A DNA stretch of 64,000 bases from Lanius collurio (lineage: Eukaryota > Chordata > Aves > Passeriformes > Laniidae): positions 46,488,320-46,552,319 of the forward strand of contig JACBWW010000004.1 in NCBI GenBank assembly GCA_020086605.1. Reading direction: 5' to 3'. The translations under genes were made by a program, and so were the position numbers. This document shows, one piece after another, positions 28,301 to 40,241 of this stretch; position 1 is the first letter of the stretch; every line of letters begins with the position of its first letter. The notes beneath the pieces are model-generated. The model was not told the origin of the DNA. It did no database searches and was given only the letters and a program-made list of their open reading frames with translations.

Positions 28301-29012
28301 TTTGACAACTAGGGCTTCAGAATATCGATCAGTTTTTTCTGACATTCTTCAGATATATTTTCAATAAGCTGTTGACATAGACAACTGTTTTTCTGTCCTT
28401 GTGCTGATGTAAATCAGTAAATTGTCTCTAACTATCAATACAGTAAATGGTAAACAATTCTAAATCAATGGAGACCACAAGCTTTAGATATAAACTGTGC
28501 AGAGGTAGAGAAAAAGATAAAGTAATAGTATTATGATGTTTAAGCAGCAGAATTTTATGAGCTGTAGAACCAAAGGGGATGTTTAAAACCAGAAGAAAAA
28601 GAATACAGTGTCTTGCTAAAAAGGGTAGTGTAGACAAATAAGAAAGTGGTGAATAATGAGAACAATAATTAATGTGAATCTGAGCAATCCGGCTGATTAA
28701 TTGCATGTGAAAGTCTATTCAGTTTTCTTGGAAATGGTGAAAACTGTTTCAAGTTAGAAGGGAAAACTGTCAACTTGATCTTTGTTTCTCAGCAGCTTCT
28801 GAGTGAGTCCTCTGTAGAGCTAAAACAAGAATGCACTCTGCCCTCCCTCACTTCTAGTCATGTGTTGGAACTATGAAGCAGAACTAAAAAATTAGGAGAA
28901 TTATTATTATATTTGATTTATTTTTAATAAAATTTTCAAGACTGTGAAGCCTGAAATTGACTTTCTAATCTTTTGCACAGGGAAAAAAAATGAGATTGCG
29001 AAGAGATTTGAG
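22376..29012. other. Intronic non-coding sequence
   Basis: AT-rich. A small GC-richer patch at 26570-26830 carries an 86-codon minus-strand frame with no recognised domain. Poly-T run near 25587. No gene seen. Confidence 0.5.
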
Positions 29013-29502
29013 TGCAGTGGGTTGACCCTGGCTGGATGCCTGGCACCCACCAGGTCACAGAATATTCTGATTTGGAAGGCAACCACAAGGTTCCCCAAGT
29101 CCAGCTGCAAAGTGAATGTTGCACACAGGGGTTGAACCCACAGCTGTGGTGTTACCAGCAGCCTGCTCTGACCAACGGAGCTCATCTTAGAGTCAAAGCC
29201 TCTTTCTTGCTTCCCTCCAAAGCTGGACGGGGAGAGAAAATATAATGAAGATTCATGAGTTGAGATAAAGACAGGGAGAGATCACTCACCAAACACCAGC
29301 ACAGGCAAAACAAGCTCTAATTAGAGAACTTAATTGAATTTATTACTAATAAAATCAGAGCAGGATCCATCCACGTCCATCTTGGAGCCTCCAGGGATTG
29401 GCTCTGCCAGACATGGGGGAAGTCTCTGGCAGCTTCTCACAGAAGCCATCCCTGTAACCCCTCCCCCCTGCTACCAAAACCTGGCCACACAAACCTGGTA
29501 CA
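29013..29502 (-). mobile_element. Shortened antisense ERVL-like LTR
   Basis: Starts TGCAGTGGGTTGACC (reverse complement of the CCCACTGCA end) and finishes CAAACCTGGTACA (reverse complement of a TGT... start). Its first two thirds match, in reverse, the 3' part of the LTR at 9478, for example the 'ggcaaaacaagctctaatta' and 'gagatcactcaccaaacacc' blocks. Its last part matches that LTR's 5' end. The central repeat array, roughly 550 bp, is missing. The flanking five bases do not match (ttgag and acgca), so either an end is misplaced or the duplication has decayed. Confidence 0.8.
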
Positions 29503-30410
29503 ACGCATTTGGAAATTGTTCTCTCCAGAGATCCAAGGCTGACACATGTTCAATTGGTTGGTTTGATTTCCCTTTCTACACATCCCAGTGTAGCTGAATA
29601 TGTGCCCTGTTCTAGAGTCCTGATGGGAAGGCTAATCGCCCCCTGGAGCTGAGAAGGGCTGGGAAGAAGTCCAGTGTTTTGGGAGGGATGTGCTCTCTTC
29701 CCTTACAGATGCAGGAGCTGCTCTTTGTGCTGGAGAGAAGAGCCGGGTCTCTGCTATCCAGTGAGGGAATTGGGGATCCCCATTTTTTAGTCAGCCTTTG
29801 GAAGTAGCTGTTTTGGAACGAGATCAGGTATGATTTGATGTTAACCTGTGGAGACACCATTTACCAGAGAATAGTTCTGTGGACTTACTCTGATAGACAT
29901 CCCTCATCACAGGCTCCAGGCCAGTTCTTCAAGCGCTTCTTGGATGTTTGGCTCAGGATGAGCATGTCCCTCAGCTGTAATTTAATCAGAAGGCACCTGA
30001 GTGATATTCTTTAGCCCTGTCATTGTTCCCCTGCACATTGTTCTCTGATGGACATACCAAATACCCCTCCACAGGAAATGTCTGCATTTCAAAAGGTTAC
30101 TTTAGAGTCTGTTTCCATCTTGCCCGATAAGATGTCAGTAACAGTCATGTAATGGTTGGGGTAACTTCAGTGACATATCACAATGAGAAATTATAGTTGG
30201 ATAAACTATTTTAAAACTATTTTGGGTTACTAAGTAATTACTAAAGTGCTTTACACACACACAGACACACGTGAGTACATCAAAGCATTTCTTATTAGTG
30301 TTGCAGTGAAACAGTTTGACACTTCAGCCTCTGTACAACAGAGGCAGGAGATGCTTTGATCCAAGTGCCAAACTGTACCTTTGCAACATACAGGGCATGC
30401 TTTGATGTAG

Positions 30411-30462
30411 TGGGAAAAAAAAAGAAAAAAAAAGAAAAAAAGAAAGAAAAAAAAAAAAAAGA
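30411..30462. repeat. A-rich purine simple repeat
   Basis: Runs of A interrupted by single G, (GAAAAA)n-like, about 50 bp. No sign of a retropseudogene upstream that would make it a poly(A) tail. Confidence 0.9.
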
Positions 30463-33275
30463 TGAATTTTCATTCAGAATTAAGTTTTCTATCCTGACTT
30501 TTTTTTTAATATTTATTTTTTCTGACATGAGATACTTGGAAGGTAGCCCTCTAGGGGACTGCATCTCCTTCCTGAAAGTGTGGTCCATGGAGCTCAAATA
30601 TTGCCCTGTATCTTCACATCAGGATGAGGATTGCATTAGGGAAAATGGTACCTTTACAGGTGTTATGCAAAGGTGAGTGCACAGCAATCTGAAATCAGAA
30701 GCTGAACTGGTTTTCACCACAGTATGGTCTCTGGTGTTGATACAGCTAGGGTTATGTTCTTGAAAACCATCTCTCTGGAATATTATGCTCCTTAAAGTAA
30801 GTCTAATGTTTGTGGTCAAGGACACTTTCTCTTTGTCCTTGCCTGCATAACTGTGTGTCATGAAATAGCTGCTGTGGATAGCTCCAGGGCTGGCAGCGAT
30901 TGGAAAAGGGATTTCTTTGTACACTGTGTATTATTTTGATGGCCTCTAATGCAGGAAGCAATTTTATTTTTTTAATATTTTTGAAGCATCACAGTGAACC
31001 TGAAAAATAAAGACATAAATATTCAGTTCTTCCTTGGAAACCCAGTTCTCATTTCATGTTTTCAGTATTCTAAGAGGGGTAAATGAGACGCCTTTGACTA
31101 AAAGCAATATAAATGAAGGTAAAAGTTTAAACTTTGATGAGAAATATTATAAAATATGAAAGCTCTTAAAGTAGTTCAGAAGATTCTAGTCCCATCTTGG
31201 AAATGGAGGAAAGTTCTATGCATCCTTAGGCTAAAAACTCTCCGTTACATAGATCTTTGTAAAAAAAAAAAAGAATTCAGATGAGGTAATGAGTGATCAC
31301 TGGCAGGTGCAAGAAGGCAAGAAACTTGATCAAGGTTTTGCCAGAACATGGATAGTTTGTTTGACTTTGAAAGGGTAGGAGTACTTTTCTGGAATAGTCA
31401 AAGCAACCAAAAAAGAGCCAGCCTAGGACAAAGGTCAAAGCATGGTCTGTAAAAAGGCAGTATTTGTGTTGCTCAGTGTATGGAACATTCTTCCTTGTGC
31501 TAACTTTTCTTTATACTGTCATGTGAGTTTTTTATTCTATATAAGAAAATAAAAAGGAAGGAAGAAAACAGGAAGATATAAAAATGGATAAAAGAAAAAT
31601 AAAAAAGCAGGGTTACTGTAAGATATATCTCCCTTAAAGCATTCTTAGAAACTCTGTTTTCATGGCTTTTAAACTCTTTCCTCCATCCAAGGTTTCCCAC
31701 TGGACCATTAAGGAGGCCAAAACAGCCCCAGTAGCTCACTTGTTTGCATGCCCTGAAGATGAGCCCTTCAAATCTATGTTCTGCTTTCTGAGAAGTGGCT
31801 TCCCATGGGTGTCTGGAGCTGTTCCTCACAGCTGGTGTACTCTGAGCAGTTGCTACTGCTGCTCCTGCAGAAATGCATCAGCCAAGGAGGGTGTGACATC
31901 TCCAGGGGGCACATCTGAGCAGCATTCCACACCTCCAGCTCTGAGCTGAGCAGCTCTGGTTTGCCCTCACGATGGGGGATACAGCAGCTTGGTTGTCAGA
32001 GACCTCTGACACCCCAGCCAGTCTGAATTAGTCTGAGATTCTGGTACGTAATTTAGATTTACAGACCCCTTTGGCACAGTTGTCACTGATTCTTTCTCAT
32101 GTAGATACATGCTTTGCCAACTGAAACAGAATTCTTCTTACCCTGTATTAATGGGAGGGATCATGGCTGTCTGCTGTTGAGATACTCAGCTAAACTTCTT
32201 GTTACAATGAGCAGAGAGAAATAGGTGTTTCTAATCATGGTGCATCTTTTCCTAAGGAAGCATCTGAAGGATGTGTTAGATGAATTGTAGCCTAAAAGCA
32301 CCCAACTCTCCACTGATGGTACAGTTTGAACTAAAATTATTCCTGTAACTGAAAATCTCTTCAGTTACTGGAAAATAAGGTAGTTTTACTGAGAAAGTAT
32401 CCATAGGACGATAATAAATGACCCAGTCTTAAAAAAAAATACAAAATCGATATTTTGACTAGATAATAAAGAAAATAAGATCTGCATCTAAAAGACTGTT
32501 GAGTTTTGGGGTAATATGTTAGGTAACTGAAGCATAAGTAAAGAAGGTATCTTCTTTTACTGTATTTCATAAATTTAGATGACAGTCTGTAGGATTTCTA
32601 AGTTGATGTGTTAAGAACCAAATAAAATGCTCATTTCTCATTTTGCCTTTTCTCTGCTGTGTTTCACAATCGGTAAAAACCTTGTTTTGGAAAGTCAGAT
32701 AGATATTTTATATTCTGCTTTGGTGGTCCCAGGTTCCTTTTGCCAGTGGCATGCCACATGCTTTACTGGTATTAAGTGCTCATCTATTTTAGAGCCACCA
32801 TTGGCCTAAGTCACTGTCAGGCAGTAAGCATCTTTTTTACTGACTCTCAAGTGATTTAAATCTTACAGACTACGACATACTAGGTAATTTCATGTGGTCC
32901 TAAGAGTAATTTCTACTGTCTGTTGCTATTTGTTAGCTGAGGTTATATTTTCTACTGTGGAACAGTTTCTCCTATCCTTTTCTTGCTCATGTCCTCTTGA
33001 TGTTCATGGCTCAGCCACTTCTGCTGTTGTCCTTGTTCATGATGTGAGTCACACTGGAGTTGTTCACCTCACCCAATCTCTGATCTATATCAAATGTGCA
33101 GGATGGAGACCACAGTCTCTGAAGAAAGATGCATATCGAGCGCAATTAAGGAAAGAAATCTAAAGGGACAGAATAAGTACTCTGTTTACACTGATTTTTT
33201 TTTTTCTCCTCAAAGTTAGTCTTGCACCTAAAAGCATAAATATGCAAAGGACAACTTTTTTCAGAGATGCTCACT

Positions 33276-33345
33276 TTTTTGTTGTTTGTTTGATTTTTGG
33301 TGGTTTGTTGGTTGGTTGGGGTTTTTTTTGGTTTTTGTGTTTTGA
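33276..33345. repeat. T/G-rich simple repeat
   Basis: Interrupted (TTTG)n/(GGTT)n-type low-complexity tract. Confidence 0.8.
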
Positions 33346-34159
33346 TATCCCCTGTGCTACAGATCAGCCTCATTTCACTGATAGGGAGCTCTGAAACACA
33401 GACTGTGCCTACACTTACATCCATGTATAAAATCTCTTCATAAAATGATAGCATTTTGTATATTCATTCATCTACATACTATCTGAAGTGTATATGAAGA
33501 GCTACTAAAGGTTTTTGTAATATTAAAAATACTTGCTTGCAGATAAACAGTAACACAGAGAAATTGTTTAAGATCAAATACAGGGACAGTTATAGCACCA
33601 GTGTTAAACCTCAAGTAACTGTTGCTTCTAATCCCAAATTTACTCAATTTGCCAGATTCACTGAGTCTTTCCAAACCCCCCAAACCCCCAAGCCCTAATA
33701 TGTGGCTGTTTGAGATCCTACAAAGATCAAGGTGATCCTCCTAGTCCTAGTAAAAAAATATATGCCAGCTTTTGCAGATACATTTTTTGAGGACAGTTGT
33801 ATAGATTGGTGCATTTCAAGGGAGTAAATTATATTGTAGTCTTCAAAATGTAAAATCAACTACTATGAGGAACTCCTTCCTTTGGGAATGCTAATGAAAA
33901 CAATTGAATTCAACTTAGGTATAATAAAACTTCATTAATTTAATGAAATGAAGGGCACAAAACCAATCTGGATAAATATGTGGTTTTAGTGCAGCAGAGG
34001 TCTTACTCATGCAGCAAGCGACTCTATCTTCGTCATGAATAATTAAACCCTTTTCAGGTAATCAAATAAACGAGGCTATTTATGTTTCTCTTTTCTTAAC
34101 AAAGTATTGTGTTATTAAGAGCTATTTTGAGATCACGGGATAAAGGACAATATAGAAGT

Positions 34160-34215
34160 GATGATGATGATGATGATGATTATTATTATTGTTAATATTA
34201 TTATTACTACTATTA
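34160..34215. repeat. Trinucleotide microsatellite (GAT)n grading into (TTA)n
   Basis: Eight GAT-type units followed by interrupted ATT/ACT units. Confidence 0.9.
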
Positions 34216-34890
34216 CAACATGAGTCCACTGGCTTTCCTTTTAAGATTTTTCTACTTGTTTCAGTTGCACGTTTTTAATTGCTTAGAGAAATGATGTAGT
34301 CATATCTCAGAGTTGGTTTAATTGGAATTATTGATGTCTGAAGCAGCATCCAGGCTGAGGAAACTGGGGTCTCATCAAAGTCACAGCTAATGGTTTGGTG
34401 AAGTTAAAAATTCAATCTGTAATTAACATTGAAAGAGAAAGCATATGCTTTCAAAAAGCACATTTTATGCTGAGGAAAAAGGCACTTCTTATTTATTTGG
34501 AAATATTCATGGCACTATTTAAAAAGCAGGGTAACAGTAATGTCTGAGTTTTTCACCTGGAAGAAACACTGGATGCAGCATTGTGCTTTTACAGACACTG
34601 GTATACATTACTGTCCTTAATTAGGTTTAGAAGTGCATGTGAAGTAGGAAGTTCACTTTAAGAAGGGTTTTAAGACTTTTAGAATTTTGAGTCTTTTGAG
34701 GGGGAAATTTTTCTGGCTTGACTGAAAGTACATATAAATGTTTGAAATTTTTAAATTTATTATATAAAACAAGTTTAACTCTGGTATGAATTCTGATTCG
34801 AGGTGTTGAAGAAAACAGAAGACATTAAGCAGTCAGGATTTTAATGTCTGTGTCTCAGCTCATTGACTCCTGATGATGCACGGGACAATT

Positions 34891-34930
34891 GAGCTTCTGG
34901 GATGAATCCTGAGCTTCTGGGATGAATCCT
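34891..34930 (+). repeat. Exact 20-bp tandem duplication
   Basis: The unit 'gagcttctgggatgaatcct' occurs twice back to back with no mismatch. Confidence 0.95.
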
Positions 34931-36539
34931 CACCTTCATTCTGAAGATGTCAGTGGATACATTGTGTTGGTTTAGCAATTTTTTGTAGATTTTTTTGCAA
35001 CACATTGACTAATTATGAAGTGAAATGTGGCAGTGTCCAGGTTTAACTGGGAAAGCACACCTTTTTTGTGTTTCTCAAACTCGCTGGGTTGTACATGGGG
35101 AATCACAACACCAAAGTGCTTTTTATGACTGTGCACATGGTGTGACATGGGTAAATTTAACTGCACTGGAGGGGGTGGTAGAGGTAACAGATGGAAGGTG
35201 GTGGGGCTGTAGAAAGTTCAAGCAGACCAAAATAGAGAATGACTTTTACTTGCATGATGAACACAAGGAGATAGGCAAAGTGGTGCAAGAGTCTGGATTT
35301 CTCCTAAGCAGCCCTTCCAGCCTTCTGTTATTTGGTATCTATTGTAGGGTCTTTTTGTGCACCCTTCTTACTATCAGAAATAAATAAATATATATATTCC
35401 GAGGTGGCTGGGCATCTTGCCTTGATGAGAGCAGTTACAATTCAGTGTGCTATGTGGAAGACTCACCACAGATTTCATCTTTTTATGAAATTGTGTTCCC
35501 ACAATCTCCAAAAGTATGCATTTTTTATCATTTTTGCTTTATTGATCAGCCCTTCCTGAACCATTTTCATCCCTAATTAAGGATGCAGAGAGCTTTACAT
35601 TATTCTGCTTAAAATTTCAAGAGCTCATTTTATACTGCTTGTTTGGGGATTTTCTTCCTTGGGAGAATTTATTGCTGTATGAATGAAAATGCTTTTCTGA
35701 AGCTGTTAATCAGTTCAAGATTTAAAAAAACTAATTGAGAATATTTCTCATTATTATTAAATTCTCGGGGGTGCTGTAGGGCGTGCACACTATTATAATC
35801 TAAACCTGTAATTTGGATTTGCTTCTTGTGCCCTTTGGCACAATGGTATACGTGGGAATTATAAGGAGAATGGCTGACACTCAGCCACCCCAGCCACAAG
35901 TGAAGAAAATGTGCTCTTTACTATTTTCTCATCAGCTGCAGCCTCCTGTTAGCAGTGAAACTGTTTTGACAAGTGCTGTTTTGACATACTTATTTATAGA
36001 AGGGCTCAGACTAATCAAAAGAACTTCCTAACACTGTGGACTGTTGGGCTGCAATATAATCTTCCCAATGAAGTGGGGGAGGACTCATCATGTGCGTTAT
36101 TCTAAAATTGGTTGAGACAAATCGCCATAGAATTTGTGGAAGGGCCCATCTATTCTCTGTCATGGGATGTTCTAGATAAGATAATAGTCTATTTCTATCA
36201 CTCTTTGATGTTGAACTTCATCATTTCAAGTGCTAGATGGAGTGATACATTACTTGTGCATTGTACCTAAAGACTGTGCATGAAGTCTGATGGCACTGGG
36301 TAATAATGCTGAGGCTCATCCATGAAGCTTTTCTACACAGAGCCAGTGTCACCTCAGTGATTCCTTCGGTGCGGTGCACTGGAATGCAGACAATTGGTGA
36401 GCCAGGTAGAGAATGCTGTTTGTCAGTGTCCTCTGTTATAAGAGGTCTCATTCATCTTTCGTAACTCTGATGAAACAATTTGCAGCCTGCAGCCTGTGTA
36501 GTTCATCGGTTTTCATTCAAGTGAGCATTCCTTCTGAGG

Positions 36540-37262
36540 TGGAATCAGAGAATGACAGAATGGCTGAGGTTGGAAGGGGCCTCTGGGAGTCATCTTGTCC
36601 AACCCGACTGCTCAGTTGCGGCCACCTGCAGCCAGTTGCCCAGGGGCATGTCCAGATTGCTTTTGAGTATTTCCAAGGATGGAGACTCCACAGCTTCCCT
36701 GGCCAGCCTCACGCTGGAAGAGTGTTTCCTGATGTTCAGATGGACCCTGCTGTGTTTCAGTGTGTGCCCATGGGCCCTGGTCCTGTCAGTGGGCACCTCT
36801 GCGAAGAGCCTGGCTCCATTCTCTGTGCATCTTCCCTTTGGGTATTTATGTGTCTGTAGGATCCCCTCTGAGCCTTCTCCTCTTCACGCTTAACAGGCCC
36901 AGCTCTCTCAGCTTTTCCTCCTTTGAGAGATGCCCCAGCCCTTACTCATCCTTGTGTCCCAAGGCTGGTCTCTCCCCAGCTGTTCCATCTCTCTCTTGTG
37001 CTGGGGAGGTCACAGCTGGGTCCAGCACTTCAGGTGCGGCCTCACCAGCATGGAGCAGAGGGAAGGATCACCTCCCTCACCCTGCTGGCAATACTTAATT
37101 TAATGCAGCTGAAGGCACCATCCACCTTCTTCACAGCAGAATCATCTTTCTGGTTTGTGTTCAACTTGGTGTCCACCAGGACCCCCAGCTCCTTCTGTGC
37201 CAAGCTGTGTTCCAGCTGGTTGGCACCCATCAGCTATTTTGGCTTGGCCCCTTTAGGCTATT
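36540..37262 (-). mobile_element. CR1 LINE 3' fragment, including the end of ORF2
   Basis: Begins with 'atcagagaatgacagaatgg' followed by 'ggttggaaggggcctctggg', the reverse complement of a CR1 3' end. It runs about 720 bp into the end of the reverse-transcriptase ORF. A minus-strand frame at 37042-37230 shows the C-terminal RT signature (KELGVLVDTKLN, then SREVIL-like). It is 5'-truncated and carries frameshifts, so it is not active. Antisense to NELL2. Confidence 0.9.
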
Positions 37263-39723
37263 AAATTTTGTGATCTTGGCAGAGAATGTACAACTCTTTA
37301 ATTGCAGGATGCCAAAATCCCTTGCCAAAAGTACCTTTTATTCTCATTGATATATTAGTCCTTTCATGAGATACTTAATGTATTTTGCCATGCAGATCTT
37401 CTGAAAGGTAATTCTACAATCTGTAGTAAGTTTTTAGTATGGTTTTACCAGTCATTGTAAATTCAATGAATCTGAATTTACAGCAATTATGGTTTCAATA
37501 GGCTTAAAGCAGCTGTGTACATAAAAGTACTCTGCTGTAGGAAGGAGTTTGAACTTTCTTTTAAAAAAATCTGTATAATCCTAGCGGTGCAGAAGAATAC
37601 CTCTGTGTGCTGAGGGCTCTAATGATTAAAGTCTATTGACACAACAGACCTTTCCTATTGATCTTGTTTTTTTCATTTTATTCCAGTATGCATATTTAAT
37701 ATTCTGAATAGTTGCTTATATATAATATATGCAGATACAACCCCGGGATCACAATTTAATTGAATTAGCAGTCATGGAAGAAGATACTGAATGTTCTTAA
37801 AAAACTAAGCACGTGTTCATGAATCATGAGGCCTTGCCTCTACCTGGTTGCTTGAGAACATTTTTATAGGGAATAGAGAATGGTAACCTAAATGGCAGGA
37901 TAGTGGACTGGAATTACAAAACTGAGAAGTTTCTCAGAGTTTGGCTTTGGATAACTTTGCAAAGTTCTTTTTATCTCTCTCTGCCTTATTTATCTCACCT
38001 GTTAGTTGCACATTGTATCTCTCTATCAATAAATATATATTAATATATACTATATAAATTAAATCATGGTGTTCTGTGATTTACTAGTGGTCTGCAGTTC
38101 AGTTTCTCTGCACAAATGCTACCACCTTGATTTACATGGGTACCTGTAGCATGAAGACCACACACTGTTCCTAAGTAGGTAGAAAAATACCAAATTCGGA
38201 GTCCTGAAAAAGTGCTCCGATATATTTAGGAAGAGCATAATGTCAAAAAAAGTAAGAAAGGACATTCCTGTAGAACTGTGGGATACTTGCAGCAAGTACA
38301 AGGTGTTAGTAGGCAATGAGCTAAACTCTGTCCTGAAGCTTAGTGTCATTACTTCAGTAATGGCTGCAGCTGGCAATCAGGTTCTTTTGAACTGTGTGTT
38401 CCCCACGCCCATCTTCAAACCAGCTACGCTCTGCATGATTGGCACTATTGCTCCAAGAGCTGAAATACATTAAATACTGGGCTAGTAGCCCTGCTGTTTT
38501 CAGGATGATGTAGTTTGAGAGACATATTGACCAAAGGCCTCAAATTTGACAGAAAGTCAGTTTGAAACTTAACCTACTAATTGTAGAGACAGTCTCTTTC
38601 TGGTTTGTGGAGTGCTAATTAAAATCCTGCTTGCAATGAGAACTCAAATGCAGTACTAAATATGAAATAGTTTTTTATCCTGCCGGGCTTTATACTGAAT
38701 GGTCTGGCTCCAATTCTTATGTCATACATTACTCAGTAATCTTCAAATACGAGAAGAAAAAATTCTTTCAGCTCCAGTCTTGAGAAGTGAGATTTATTTG
38801 AATGATCCAGGACCTTTCAGTTGCATACTCCAAGTGTGCTGCATATTTAGCATCGAAATTGATGAATATGAGGGTATGAGAGAGATATGCACTAAAATCT
38901 TAAAGACATCATCTTGGACTGTGTATAAATATATAAAGTACTAAAATGAATTTCAATAAATTAGATGTTATATATTAAAAGAATTAATCTTTAAAAATGC
39001 TGGTACAACTAGTCTGTGTTATTCTGATATTAGTTTCATTCCATTTATTTTTTATAAACTCATCATTCTAAATTTGCATAAGTTTCAAATTATTAAAAAT
39101 ATTTATATCAGTCCAAAATTACACAATAAAGCATATTACAGCTGTTCTTTAATTATAATGGGTAGTGGGCACACATTTCATCCCTGAAAGACATTTAGTA
39201 CTATTAAGCTGTTTGTGTGGGTTTGATTATTCATGAATGTGAGTTTTATTCATTATCTTAACAAATCTAAAGTTTTATGGTTTACCACTGTGTCCTCAAA
39301 ATAGAAAAATGGATCAAAGCCTCTACCATTTATACAGGCAAAACTATTCCTGTCCAAGAAGGAACTGCAAACACCAATATAAATATAAAGCCATTTAAAC
39401 CAGTCTGTGAAAACAGCCATGACTACTAAGGAGAGAGGAGTATGTTATTTGGTGTTGACTGTTTGCCCAAAATCTCCTAATGAGTTAAAATGAACATAAT
39501 TAAAAAGTAGGCTAAATGTCAAGGAAAAATTTTGTAAGCAGTTATTCCAAAGCTTGCTGCTGGCTTCAGACAGAGGTGGGGGCAGTCTTTATAACCTGAG
39601 ATGTTTAAAGCTGTGAAACTAAAAATTGTTGATTAAAAATGCCTCTAGATAGTTCTCATACAGATGTCTTTCCTGTCTTTTCTGGTGTTTAGTGTCTCTG
39701 TTGTCTTAAGAATGAAGTGGCCC
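37263..39723. other. Intronic non-coding sequence
   Basis: Very AT-rich (for example 38021-38060). No gene or repeat recognised. Confidence 0.5.
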
Positions 39724-39729
39724 CAAATG

Positions 39730-40020
39730 TGTTGTAATGGGGAATCCTTACAACAAGTGTAAGACAGCGATGAACTTGGAAGGAAAGATGAAGCGATATT
39801 TTCATAGATGTTCAGAGATGATTTATTCCTCCAGCTGCATGGCTGGAGTTCCCAGGCAGACTCCAGCCATGGGACCCTGCTCTCTTCCCCGGCCCGGGCA
39901 CCCAAACCAACCAGTCAGGGACAGGTATGGGGCACAGGTGACATGGGGACAGGGACAGGGACAGACCCGTACCCTGCAGGGTCCCTCCCCCCGGGATTTC
40001 AGGGGAGAGGCACCTCCACA
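39730..40020 (-). repeat. 3' LTR of the Y-box-carrying retrovirus
   Basis: 291 bp, starting TGTGGAGGTGCC and ending ATTACAACA on the minus strand. It aligns throughout with 41679-41966. The GC-rich half with repeated 'gggaca' (plus strand) lies in the U3 half, and AATAAA is about two thirds of the way through. Confidence 0.9.
39822..39827 (-). promoter_or_regulatory. LTR polyadenylation signal (3' LTR)
   Basis: AATAAA on the minus strand within 'ggaggaataaatcatc'. It is retained in the 5' LTR at the equivalent place near 41765. Its presence on this strand supports the element's orientation. Confidence 0.6.
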
Positions 40021-40038
40021 ATTCACCCTTTCTTTTTA
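40021..40038 (-). other. Polypurine tract next to the 3' LTR
   Basis: The minus strand reads 'aaaaagaaagggtgaat' directly before the TGTGG start of the LTR. This is the usual place and composition for a plus-strand primer. Confidence 0.7.
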
Positions 40039-40241
40039 AATAAAGAACATTGGAAACAGTTGGATAAACAACAAAACAATTTCAAAGGAAAGGAAGTCAC
40101 TATCTTGAGTCCCCAAATGTCCAAACAGATTTTCTGTGGAGCATCAGAAGGGAGACAGGACTTGAGCACGCTTCAGATGGAAACTGAATCAGGAGAGGGT
40201 TTTTTCCTTTCTGTACCTGTTGGAATCTTAGAAAATGACAG
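40038..40241 (-). other. Retroviral interior between Y-box tail and polypurine tract
   Basis: About 200 bp with no open frame of note and no recognised motif. It may be the captured mRNA's 3' UTR or leftover viral 3' sequence. Confidence 0.4.

Larger units (their letters stand above)
29503..36539. other. Intronic non-coding sequence with simple repeats
   Basis: AT-rich. It includes an A-rich purine tract (30411-30462), a T/G-rich tract (33276-33345), a GAT/TTA trinucleotide tract (34160-34215) and an exact 20-bp tandem duplication (34891-34930). No exon recognised. Confidence 0.55.

Noticed and set aside
30411..30462. A-rich tract as the poly(A) tail of a retropseudogene
   Set aside because: No gene-like sequence or flanking duplication next to it; it is an interrupted purine simple repeat.
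36413..37264. Plus-strand frames of 112-148 codons as genes
   Set aside because: They are the antisense of a CR1 3' end; the meaningful frame is the minus-strand reverse-transcriptase tail.
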